Positions 7,910 to 14,479 of a stretch of DNA of 15,158 nucleotides are shown one piece after another. The stretch covers positions 1-15,158 of the forward strand of contig CATXYA010000003.1 in assembly GCA_958403605.1 (NCBI GenBank). Direction: 5' to 3'. The stretch comes from an uncultured Oscillospiraceae bacterium. Lineage in GTDB: Bacteria > Bacillota > Clostridia > Oscillospirales > Ruminococcaceae. Positions within the stretch are counted from its first letter, which is position 1. Each line of letters starts with the position of its first letter. Under the pieces are notes generated by a model, which saw only the letters and a list, made by a program, of their open reading frames with translations, did not search any database and had not been told where the DNA came from. A program made the translations under genes and the position numbers.

Positions 7910-9040
7910 TTATCTGGTTTTCAGCAGGCAGACGCTGTGCGCGGCAATGCCCTCCCCCGCGCCGGTGAAGCCCAGGCCCTCCTCCGTGGTCGCTTTCACC
8001 GAGACGGCCTCCGCCGGCAGGCCCAGGGCGGCGGCCAAATTGGCGCGCATGGCGCCGATGTGGGGCGCCAGCTTGGGCCGCTGGCACAGCAGCGTGGCGT
8101 CGATGTTTTCCACCGCGTACCCGGCCTGCTCCAGCACGCGGCCCACCTCGCGCAGCAGCGCAATGCTGTCCGCCCCGGCGTAAGCGGGGTCGGTATCCGG
8201 AAACAGCTTGCCGATATCGCCCTTGGCCGCGGCCCCCAAAAGGGCGTCCATCACCGCGTGCGTCAGCACGTCGGCGTCGGAATGGCCCAGCAGCCCCTTT
8301 TCATAAGGGATCTCCACGCCGCCCAAAATCAATTTGCGGCCCGCCACCAGCTTGTGGACGTCGTACCCGTGTCCAATGCGCATCGTTGTCCCCTCCTGTC
8401 CCGCGGGAAGGTCCTCCCGCGTGGTGATCTTCAAATTGGCGTAATCGCCCGGCGTCAGCCGCACGGGCAGCCCGGCGCGCTCCAGCACCGAGCAGTCGTC
8501 CGTGACGCCCGCGCTGCCCGTGGCCGCTAGGGCCCGGCGGTACAGCTGCGTGTCAAAGCACTGGGGCGTCTGCACGGCAAACAGCGTCTCGCGCGGCGGC
8601 GTGCCCGTCACCAGGCCGTCCCGCGCCGTCTTCACCGTGTCCTTCACCGGCACGGCGGGCGCCGCCGCGCCGCATTCCAGCGCGGCCTCCAGTGCGGCGG
8701 TGATCACCGCCGCGCTGACGAAGGGCCGGGCGGCGTCGTGGATGGCCACATAGTCCGCCGTCACCGCGGCAAGGCCGCCGCGCACACTGGCGTCCCGCGT
8801 GGCCCCTCCTTTTACAAGACGAACGGGCTTCGGGCATGTCTTCATAAACCTTTGGGCGGCCGCGGTATCCTTTCCCACAACGACCACCAGTTCGTCCACC
8901 GCCGGGTGTCCGGCAAACGCCTGCAGGCTGTGCTCCAGCACGGATCTGCCCGCAAATTCATAGGCCAGCTTGTCGAACCCCATGCGGGTGGAGCTGCCCG
9001 CGGCCACCACGATGGCTGCCACGGTCTTCCCCCCCAGCAT
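7910..9040 (-). CDS. ispDF: bifunctional IspD/IspF: MEP cytidylyltransferase and MEcPP synthase
   Basis: A fused enzyme for two non-consecutive steps of the MEP isoprenoid pathway. IspD transfers CMP to 2-C-methyl-D-erythritol 4-phosphate; IspF cyclises the phosphorylated product to MEcPP. The IspD half (about 1-215) has the nucleotide loop [12 protein letters not shown] at 13-24 and the DAARPF and TPQCF motifs. The IspF half starts at Met220 ([12 protein letters not shown]), with metal ligands D227 and H229 in DVH, H253-S254 in [11 protein letters not shown], and H261. The 376-residue length matches known fusions. The ATG at 9040 has a perfect AAGGAGG seven bases upstream and overlaps the preceding stop as TGATG. 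The linker is only a few residues long and encodes a Shine-Dalgarno-like AGGAGG before Met220. Fusions are best known in Alphaproteobacteria and Campylobacterota, so this one is somewhat unusual in a Firmicute. Confidence 0.95.
   Translation of the reverse strand: MLGGKTVAAIVVAAGSSTRMGFDKLAYEFAGRSVLEHSLQAFAGHPAVDELVVVVGKDTAAAQRFMKTCPKPVRLVKGGATRDASVRGGLAAVTADYVAIHDAARPFVSAAVITAALEAALECGAAAPAVPVKDTVKTARDGLVTGTPPRETLFAVQTPQCFDTQLYRRALAATGSAGVTDDCSVLERAGLPVRLTPGDYANLKITTREDLPAGQEGTTMRIGHGYDVHKLVAGRKLILGGVEIPYEKGLLGHSDADVLTHAVMDALLGAAAKGDIGKLFPDTDPAYAGADSIALLREVGRVLEQAGYAVENIDATLLCQRPKLAPHIGAMRANLAAALGLPAEAVSVKATTEEGLGFTGAGEGIAAHSVCLLKTR
8381..8397 (-). promoter_or_regulatory. candidate internal ribosome site and start for a free IspF domain
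   Basis: Inside ispDF, at the exact domain junction, the minus strand reads AGGAGG (8392-8397), eight bases, then ATG (8381-8383). The ATG is in frame and begins [12 protein letters not shown], where stand-alone IspF proteins normally begin. The six bases match the Shine-Dalgarno consensus as well as those of the true gene starts nearby. Whether it is used is inference. Confidence 0.5.
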
Positions 9041-9420
9041 CAGCGGTCCTCCTTTTTCAGCGCCAGCAGCGCCGCCAGCACAAACACAGGAAACAGCTGC
9101 GGGATCAGCACCCCCAGCGCGTCGGCAAAGGGCAGCAGCATCGCGCCCACCACCGCGCCGAACTCGCACAGCAGCCGCAGCAGATACCAGGTGATGACGG
9201 CGCTTTGCTGCGGCGCGGCCCCAATGGCTTTGTAAAGGCACCACAGCGCCAGCACCGCCGCGCCCACCCCGGCGGCAAAGCTGAGCCAGCGCACTGCGTC
9301 CGCCTTGCCGGACAGCGCCAAACACCCCATCACCGCCAGCGCCAGCGCGTTTGAGATCAGCCCCGCCTTGATAAACAGCGGCTTCCAGCTACGCTCCAAT
9401 TCCCTCGCCCGCTTTCCCAT
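9040..9420 (-). CDS. small four-helix membrane protein, possibly AtpI-like (ATP synthase subunit I family)
   Basis: A 126-residue protein with a basic N-terminus ([15 protein letters not shown]) and four hydrophobic segments at about 16-36, 42-64, 77-97 and 102-121, ending in KKEDR. The size, helix count and the last-helix pattern [11 protein letters not shown] resemble the ATP synthase subunit I (AtpI) family, whose members help assemble the F-type rotor. This assignment is tentative because no atp genes are visible; AtpI normally precedes atpB. It overlaps the ispDF start by one base (TGATG), so the two are probably co-translated. The ATG at 9420 lies only about 19 bases after the predicted transcription start and has no clear Shine-Dalgarno. 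The gene is probably real because the AAGGAGG of ispDF sits inside its end and a good promoter precedes it. Confidence 0.7.
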   Translation of the reverse strand: MGKRARELERSWKPLFIKAGLISNALALAVMGCLALSGKADAVRWLSFAAGVGAAVLALWCLYKAIGAAPQQSAVITWYLLRLLCEFGAVVGAMLLPFADALGVLIPQLFPVFVLAALLALKKEDR

Positions 9421-9445
9421 GCATTTTCAGCAAAATTGATAAATT

Positions 9446-9474
9446 ATTATATCATTTTTTTCACCTCTTTTCCA
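9446..9474 (-). promoter_or_regulatory. sigma-A-type promoter of the atpI-like/ispDF operon
   Basis: On the minus strand: -35 TGGAAA (9469-9474), a 17-base spacer, and a perfect -10 TATAAT (9446-9451) with an extended TGA just upstream. It lies between the terminator of the liv operon and the small membrane-protein gene. Predicted transcription start is near 9439, giving a very short leader. Confidence 0.75.
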
Positions 9475-9495
9475 CCCTCGGCGGCGGGAAAATGA

Positions 9496-9533
9496 AAAAC
9501 TCCGGTCGCATCGGCAAATGCGGCCGGAGTTTT
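9496..9533 (-). terminator. intrinsic terminator of the liv operon, potentially bidirectional
   Basis: A 16-base stem with one mismatch and a six-base loop (CGGCAA at 9512-9517); arms 9496-9511 and 9518-9533. On the minus strand the second arm ends in TTTTT followed by CATTTT, a U-rich tail expected for Rho-independent termination after livK. On the plus strand the tail TTTTGTCTTATTTT is also U-rich, so it could work both ways, though I see no plus-strand gene ending here. Confidence 0.85.
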
Positions 9534-9573
9534 GTCTTATTTTCCCCTGTGCGGGAGCTGTTTTGGACGGCGG

Positions 9574-9624
9574 TCATTCCACCACGGTATACTGCCCGTC
9601 CTTTATCTGCAGGATCAGCGCCTA
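9574..9624 (-). other. amber codon and orphaned in-frame tail of livK
   Basis: After the TAG at 9622-9624 the same frame continues for 15 codons (ALILQIKDGQYTVVE) to a TGA at 9574-9576. This tail looks like the ordinary C-terminal strand of the binding-protein family, not random sequence. One base change from a sense codon such as AAG, CAG or TTG would create this TAG. The TAG falls within the palindrome CCTAGG. Confidence 0.8.
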
Positions 9625-10755
9625 GGGGTTGTCGCCCTTGTCGTCAAAGGAGATCATGCCGGTGACGCCCTGGTAATTGCAGTTTTCCCGCAGCCATTCG
9701 ATCATGTTGTCCTTGGCGGCGCCCGCTTTGAAGGCTTCCGCCGCCACATAGACGGTGTCGTAACCGCCCGCGCCCCACTCGCCGGGGACGATACCGGACA
9801 GCTCCTGATACTTTTTCACAAAATCCTGCACCTGCTGGCGGGGGTTGGTGGCGTCGAAGGCCGACATGGTGATGAAGCCCTCGGAGGCCTCCTTCCCCGC
9901 GATCTCGATGAACTGGGGATTGCAGGTGCCGCTGAGCGAGAACTGCTGCACGTCAAAGCCCAGTGCATACTGCTGCTTGACAAACAGCGCGGAGGGCGCG
10001 TATTCCGAGAAGCAGAAGATGGCGTCTGCGCCCGCATTTTTGAAATTGGCGATGTGGGAGTTGTAGTCCTTCTCCGTCTCCGCCTCCACGGCGGCGCTGG
10101 CCACTACCTCGACGCCTTTTGCTTTCAGCAGCTCCACACAGGTCTCAAAGCTGCTGGTGTCCACTTCGGCGGTGGTGTAGAAGATGGCGGGCGCCTTGAC
10201 GCCGTAGGTATCCACCGCCAAGTCCACCAGCTGCACCAGGTTGGCACCGGCGGTGGGGCAGATGCGCAGGAAGTTTTTGAAGCCCTGCTCGGTCAAATGG
10301 TCCGCCGTGTTGGTGGCGGACAGGACGGGCAGCCCCGCGGTCTCGAACATGGGGTTGGAGGCCAGCGTGCAGCCGGAGGAAATGGGCGAGACCACGAAGT
10401 CGAACTTGCCGTCCGCCACGATCTTTTCCGCACAGATCACGGCCTGGTTGGGGATCAGCTGATCGTCGAACACCTCATATTCCAGCATGCGTCCGCCGAT
10501 GCCGCCGGCGTCGTTGATCTCCTGGACGGCCAGCTTGACGCCCCATTCCTGCTGGATGCCCGTGTTGGCGGAGTCGCCGGTCATGGCGCCCACCACGGCA
10601 AAACGGATGGGATCACCGCCGCCCGCCGCCGGGGCGGCGGTACCGGTGGAAGCCGCGCCCGAGGCCGGCGCCGCGGCGCCGGAATTTCCGCCCGCGCAGG
10701 ACGCCAGGGAGAGCAGCAGCATTGCGGACACAAACAGTGCAAAGAATCGTTTCAT
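9622..10755 (-). CDS. livK: branched-chain amino-acid type ABC transporter substrate-binding lipoprotein, cut short by an amber stop
   Basis: The extracytoplasmic substrate-binding lipoprotein for the adjacent LivHMGF transporter (Leu/Ile/Val-binding family, Peripla_BP_6 type). As read to the TAG it has 377 residues. A lipoprotein signal peptide (MKRFFALFVSAMLLLSLASC) ends in the lipobox LASC with Cys20. An Ala/Gly/Ser-rich linker (to about 46) leads into IRFAVVGAMTGDSANTG, the usual first strand of type I binding proteins, then AVQEINDAGGIGG and VVSPISSGCT. The start is the second of two adjacent ATGs, six bases after GGAGG. The gene is odd at its end: TAG follows KGDNP, and the normal-looking final strand lies beyond it in the same frame. 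It could be a truncated but working protein, a recent nonsense mutation, a read-through product or a sequencing error. The true ligand is not shown by the sequence. Confidence 0.88.
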   Translation of the reverse strand: MKRFFALFVSAMLLLSLASCAGGNSGAAAPASGAASTGTAAPAAGGGDPIRFAVVGAMTGDSANTGIQQEWGVKLAVQEINDAGGIGGRMLEYEVFDDQLIPNQAVICAEKIVADGKFDFVVSPISSGCTLASNPMFETAGLPVLSATNTADHLTEQGFKNFLRICPTAGANLVQLVDLAVDTYGVKAPAIFYTTAEVDTSSFETCVELLKAKGVEVVASAAVEAETEKDYNSHIANFKNAGADAIFCFSEYAPSALFVKQQYALGFDVQQFSLSGTCNPQFIEIAGKEASEGFITMSAFDATNPRQQVQDFVKKYQELSGIVPGEWGAGGYDTVYVAAEAFKAGAAKDNMIEWLRENCNYQGVTGMISFDDKGDNP

Positions 10756-10787
10756 CATAAACCTCCATAACTTCACTTTCTTTTTAT

Positions 10788-10812
10788 TCCCCCGGAGAAC
10801 GTCCCCGGAGGA
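10788..10812 (-). other. intercistronic hairpin between livF and livK
   Basis: The arms 10788-10798 and 10802-10812 pair over 11 bases, including two G-U pairs, around a three-base loop. It appears as a near repeat of CCCCGGAG. No U-run follows on either strand, so it is not a normal terminator. In the 105-base livF-livK gap it could act as an mRNA stabiliser or processing site that raises the binding-protein message over that of the transporter; this is inference. Confidence 0.5.
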
Positions 10813-10860
10813 GCAAAAATACCCTTTCACGGATACTTTTGATTTTTCCCGCCGCAGCGC

Positions 10861-11565
10861 TCAGCCGCCCAGATACGCTTTTTTGACACTTTCGCTCTTC
10901 AGCAGCTCCGACGCCTTGTCCCCGGCCACGATCTTGCCCACCTCGAGGATATAGCCGGTGTCCGCGATCTTGAGCGCCTGCTTCGCGTTTTGCTCCACCA
11001 GCAAAATGGTCATGCCGCTGTCGCGCAGCTCTTTGATGATCTCAAACACCTCGCTCACCACAATGGGCGCCAGGCCCATGGACGGCTCGTCCAGCAGCAG
11101 CAGCTTGGGGCGCGCCATCAGCGCCCGGCAGATCACCAGCATCTGCTGTTCGCCGCCGGAGAGGGAGCCGGATTTTTGATTGCGCCGCTCTTTCAGCCGC
11201 GGGAAGCGCTCGAAAAAGCCCTCGATGTCCTTTTCCACCTCGTTGTCCCGGCGGATGAAGGCGCCCGCCTTCAAATTTTCATAGACCGTCTGCCGGGGGA
11301 ATACCTTGCGCCCCTCCGGGCACTGGGAGATGCCCAGGCGGACAATGGCGTCGGTGGGCGTGCTGGTGATGTCCTTCCCTGCGAAGGTGATGCTGCCGCC
11401 GTCCGGGTGAAGCAGCCCGGAGATGGTTTTCAGCAGCGTCGTTTTCCCCGCGCCGTTGGCGCCGATGAGGGTGGTCAGTTCCCCCTCCCGCACCCCGAGC
11501 GAGATTTCTTTCAGCGCGGAGATCTCCCCGTATTTTACGGTCAAGCCGTCAACTTCAAGAAGCAT
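10861..11565 (-). CDS. livF: ABC transporter ATP-binding protein LivF
   Basis: The second cytoplasmic ATPase of a hydrophobic amino-acid ABC importer; it pairs with LivG to power uptake. The 234-residue product has Walker A GANGAGKTT at 35-43, the signature LSGGEQQ at 135-141, Walker B LLLLDEP at 155-161, and the family-typical CPEGRKVF at 82-89. It ends in VKKAYLGG, a normal LivF end. The ATG at 11565 has AGGAGG six bases upstream and overlaps the end of livG by 11 bases; the longer reading back to a TTG at 11592 is not needed. Length matches E. coli LivF (237). Confidence 0.95.
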   Translation of the reverse strand: MLLEVDGLTVKYGEISALKEISLGVREGELTTLIGANGAGKTTLLKTISGLLHPDGGSITFAGKDITSTPTDAIVRLGISQCPEGRKVFPRQTVYENLKAGAFIRRDNEVEKDIEGFFERFPRLKERRNQKSGSLSGGEQQMLVICRALMARPKLLLLDEPSMGLAPIVVSEVFEIIKELRDSGMTILLVEQNAKQALKIADTGYILEVGKIVAGDKASELLKSESVKKAYLGG

Positions 11566-12355
11566 GGTCTTCCTCCTCGTCGTCCCTGCCAAGATACGCC
11601 TGGATCACTTCCTCGTTGTTCTTCACCTCATCCGGCGTGCCCACCGTCAGCAGCGTCCCGAAATTGAGCACCGCGATGCGGTCGCACAGGTTCATCATGA
11701 ACTGCATGTTGTGCTCGATCACGATGATGCTGACGCCCCGTTTCATGATGCCGCGGATCAGTTCCATCAATTCGATGGTCTCGCTGTCGTTCATGCCGGC
11801 GCTGGGTTCGTCCAGCAGGATCAGCTTGGGGTCGCCCGCCAGCGCCCGTCCGATCTCCACCTTGCGCTGATAGCCGTAGGAAAGGTTGCCCGCGGCCTCC
11901 TGGGCAAACTCGTCGATACCCAGATACTGCAGGATCTCATGGGCTTTTTCCAGCGCCTGCACCTCCGCCCGTTTCTCTTTCCGGGTGTTGAGGCTGATGC
12001 TCCACACGTCAGTTTTGATGACGTTGTGCATACCCACCATGATGTTGTCGATCACGCTCATCTCGCTGAACACCCGGATGTTCTGGAACGTCCGCGACAT
12101 GCCTTTCAGGCAGTATTGGGTGATGTTTTTCCCGGTCATGTCCGTCCCGCAGAAGGTCACGCTGCCCGACGTAGGGGTGTCGAAACCGGAGATCACGTTG
12201 AAAAAAGTGGTCTTACCGGCGCCGTTGGGGCCGATGATGCCCAAAATTTCCCCTTCGATCATGGTGAAGCTGACGTCATTGACCGCCTTCAGCCCGCCGA
12301 ACTGCTTGGTGATGTGGGACACTTTTAATAATTCCTTTTGTTCAGACGTCTGCAT
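11555..12355 (-). CDS. livG: ABC transporter ATP-binding protein LivG
   Basis: The first cytoplasmic ATPase of the transporter. The 266-residue protein has Walker A GPNGAGKTT at 42-50, a Q-loop at Gln91 (RTFQNIRVF), a signature LSYGYQ at 158-163 (the LSYG variant is normal for LivG), Walker B LILLDEP at 178-184, and the H-loop in IEHNM. An acidic tail (DDEEEDH) follows QAYLG. The ATG at 12355 follows GGAGG by six bases and overlaps the livM stop by 14 bases. Gene order and overlaps support a single translated complex. Confidence 0.95.
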   Translation of the reverse strand: MQTSEQKELLKVSHITKQFGGLKAVNDVSFTMIEGEILGIIGPNGAGKTTFFNVISGFDTPTSGSVTFCGTDMTGKNITQYCLKGMSRTFQNIRVFSEMSVIDNIMVGMHNVIKTDVWSISLNTRKEKRAEVQALEKAHEILQYLGIDEFAQEAAGNLSYGYQRKVEIGRALAGDPKLILLDEPSAGMNDSETIELMELIRGIMKRGVSIIVIEHNMQFMMNLCDRIAVLNFGTLLTVGTPDEVKNNEEVIQAYLGRDDEEEDHAS

Positions 12356-13343
12356 TTGGCTCCTCCCCTTTTCCGGCCCGCTTGCGCCAAACCTTTTTTA
12401 CAAACGCCACCAGCTGGTCCCGCAGGCCGCCGGTGCCCATGATTCCTTTCGGTGCAAACAGCATCAGCACCACCATCAAAATTCCCATGAAGAGCAGGCG
12501 GTAATTGTAGAACGGGCGGGAGATCTCGGGCATGATGATGAGGATGGCCGCCCCCACGATGGAGCCGGGCAGGCTGCCCAGGCCGCCCAGGATCGCCATC
12601 TGCAGCATGATGATGGATTCGTCCAGCGTGTAGTTGGTGGGCGCTGTGAACATGGTGTAATGCACCATGGCCGCCCCCGCCAGGCCGGTGAAAAAGGAGC
12701 CGATGACAAAGCACAGCACTTTGTAGTTGGGGACGTTGATGCCCGCGTAGGAGGCCGCGATGCTGTCGTCGCGGATCGCCTTGAAGGCGCGCCCGATCTT
12801 GGAGCGCGTGATGCGCCGGATGACGACGTAGCAAAGGATGAGCAGCACCAGCGAAAAATAGAACATGGACTGGTGCGAGGCCAGCGTGATGCCGAAAAAG
12901 CTGGGGCGCTTGGTGGCCAGGCCGAAGGCGCCGTTGGTGATGGGCCGCCAGTTGATGAAGAACTTGCGGCAGATCTCGCTGAACCCAATGGTGATGAGCG
13001 TGAGATAGTCAAAGGAGGTGTAGCGGCACAGCATGCCCAGCAGGCCGCCCACCAGCGCCGCAAAGACGGCCCCGCCCAAGAAGCAGACGATAAAGGGAAG
13101 CCCCAGTTTGTTGAACGTCACCGCCGAAAAGTAAGCCCCCAGGCCCGCAAAGGCCGCCCGGCCGAAATCCAGCTGGCCGCAGAAGCCCACGATGAGGTTC
13201 ACCGACAAAGCAATGATGGAATAGAGCATCACGTTGCAGATGATCTTGAGCGCGTAAGTATTGGTGATGTAGAGCGGGATCAGCACCACCGCCGCCGCAA
13301 AGGCCGCTTTCGCGAGCGCGGCAGGTTTCTTTTTCAGTTTCAC
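12342..13343 (-). CDS. livM: ABC transporter permease LivM
   Basis: One of the two membrane subunits of the importer. The 333-residue protein has a very basic start (MKLKKK), many hydrophobic helices, and LivM landmarks: LSVNLIVGFCGQLDFGRAAFAGLGAY near residues 45-70, RSKIGRAFKAIRDDSIAASYAGI in the coupling region, and MLQMAILGGLGSLPGSIVGAA near the C-terminus. The start is a GTG at 13343 with AGGAGG six bases upstream; that site overlaps the livH stop region. Family call is secure; the substrate cannot be told from the sequence. Confidence 0.94.
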   Translation of the reverse strand: MKLKKKPAALAKAAFAAAVVLIPLYITNTYALKIICNVMLYSIIALSVNLIVGFCGQLDFGRAAFAGLGAYFSAVTFNKLGLPFIVCFLGGAVFAALVGGLLGMLCRYTSFDYLTLITIGFSEICRKFFINWRPITNGAFGLATKRPSFFGITLASHQSMFYFSLVLLILCYVVIRRITRSKIGRAFKAIRDDSIAASYAGINVPNYKVLCFVIGSFFTGLAGAAMVHYTMFTAPTNYTLDESIIMLQMAILGGLGSLPGSIVGAAILIIMPEISRPFYNYRLLFMGILMVVLMLFAPKGIMGTGGLRDQLVAFVKKVWRKRAGKGEEPNADV

Positions 13344-13353
13344 AAGGCACCTC

Positions 13354-14226
13354 CTAAATCTTCTCGGCGACTTCCGCGGGGAACATTCCCTTTGGCCGGA
13401 TGAGGATGAAGACGATGAAGATCAGCCATACGAAGACGTCTTTATACGCCGAGGAAATGTACGCGGAGACGAATATCTCGGAAAAGCCCAGCACCATCGC
13501 GCCGATGATGGAACCCTTCAGGCTGCCGATGCCGCCCCAGATGGCCGCCATCCAGGCCTTCATCGTACCGTAGGAAAAGCCGATGCCCATAAAAATGAAC
13601 TGGTAATAGGAGCAGAACAGGATGCCGCCGATCACGCCCAGCGCCGCCCCTACCCCGTAGACGATGGCGATCACCTTGTTGACCGGGATGCCCATCAGCG
13701 CCGCCGTGGGGATGCTCTGCGAAATACAGATGATGGACTGGCCCCACTTGGTATATTTCAGCGCCAGGCTGATGAGGATCATCAGCACCACCGCAATGGC
13801 CAGGATGTACAGCTGCAGCGTGCCGATGACGACGCCGCCGATATTGATGGAGGTAAGCTCAAACCCCAGGCTGAACGGATACGTCTCAGCGCCCCAGATC
13901 ATCTGGATAAAATTGCGCATGATGTACGCGATGCCTACCGCCGAGATGGTGGGCACGATACGGCCTGCGTTGCGCACGGGCCGGTAGGCGAACCGCTCCA
14001 CGATCAGGTTGAGCACGAAGCCGACCGCCATGCCGGCCAACACCGCCGCCACGGGATGGATGTGCCAGAGGATCAGCGTATACGTGACAAAGCAGCCGAC
14101 CGCGTATACGTCCCCGTGCGCAAAATTCAGTTTTTCCAAAATGCCGTATACCATGTTGTAGCCGATGGCCAGCAAGGCATAGACGCTTCCCACGCTCAAG
14201 GCGTTGACGAGGTGCTGAAAAAACAT
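13354..14226 (-). CDS. livH: ABC transporter permease LivH
   Basis: The other membrane subunit and the first gene of the operon. The 290-residue protein begins with the typical NALSVGSVYALLAIGYNMVYGI and LNFAHGDVYAVG, and has MKAWMAAIWGGIGSLKGSIIGAMVLG and a terminal RPKGMFPAEVAEKI, the normal family end. The start ATG at 14226 has a modest Shine-Dalgarno (GGTGA nine bases upstream) and lies about 54 bases after the predicted transcription start. It ends in TAG in exactly the place where LivH proteins end, which shows TAG used as an ordinary stop in this genome. Confidence 0.95.
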   Translation of the reverse strand: MFFQHLVNALSVGSVYALLAIGYNMVYGILEKLNFAHGDVYAVGCFVTYTLILWHIHPVAAVLAGMAVGFVLNLIVERFAYRPVRNAGRIVPTISAVGIAYIMRNFIQMIWGAETYPFSLGFELTSINIGGVVIGTLQLYILAIAVVLMILISLALKYTKWGQSIICISQSIPTAALMGIPVNKVIAIVYGVGAALGVIGGILFCSYYQFIFMGIGFSYGTMKAWMAAIWGGIGSLKGSIIGAMVLGFSEIFVSAYISSAYKDVFVWLIFIVFILIRPKGMFPAEVAEKI

Positions 14227-14286
14227 TTTTTGATCTCACCCTTCTACTTTCGTCGTCGTTTCAAACATTTTTTCTGGTTTGTGGGG

Positions 14287-14315
14287 ATTATATCATATTA
14301 TTTTTCATGCGTAAA
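14287..14315 (-). promoter_or_regulatory. livH: sigma-A-type promoter of the livHMGFK operon
   Basis: On the minus strand: -35 TTTACG (14310-14315), a 17-base spacer, and a perfect -10 TATAAT (14287-14292) with an extended TGA. Predicted start near 14280. Confidence 0.75.
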
Positions 14316-14410
14316 CCGTTAAATCAGACAAATAATTAGAATATTCTTGGTTATATCCGCCAGTTTTCAGAAAATCAGTAATATATTTCTACTTTTTTTC
14401 AGATTTTCAC
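14316..14410. promoter_or_regulatory. AT-rich region between divergent promoters with candidate operator repeats
   Basis: These 95 bases separate the -35 elements of livH and the regulator gene. They hold a perfect 10-base palindrome AGAATATTCT (14338-14347), a near-palindrome TTTTCAGAAAA (14364-14374), the direct repeat TTTTCAGA at 14364-14371 and 14396-14403 (32 bases, about three helical turns apart), and AAATCAG at 14321-14327 and 14372-14378. These are candidates for binding of the adjacent regulator. In AT-rich DNA short repeats also arise by chance, so confidence is low. Confidence 0.35.
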
Positions 14411-14439
14411 TTTACACGCCGCCGCTTCTTTGATAGAAT
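14411..14439 (+). promoter_or_regulatory. sigma-A-type promoter of the YheO-like regulator gene
   Basis: TTTACA (14411-14416), a 17-base spacer, then TAGAAT (14434-14439) with an extended TGA immediately upstream. Predicted start is near 14446, about 34 bases before the ATG. Confidence 0.7.
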
Positions 14440-14479
14440 ACCTAAAACAAAGTAAGATTTCAGGACATGAGGTGCAATA

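Noticed and set aside
9041..9325. Upstream extension of the ispDF frame to 9325.
   Set aside because: The extra residues are out-of-frame reading of the small membrane-protein gene. The ATG at 9040 has a perfect AAGGAGG and begins the IspD fold.
9622..13356. Reassignment of TAG to an amino acid across the genome.
   Set aside because: livH ends with TAG (13354-13356) exactly where LivH proteins end, with the livM ribosome site right behind it, so TAG acts as a stop here. Site-specific suppression in livK is not excluded.
14227..14286. Riboswitch or attenuator in the livH leader.
   Set aside because: The leader is only about 54 bases and shows no stable nested helices or known aptamer motifs by eye.
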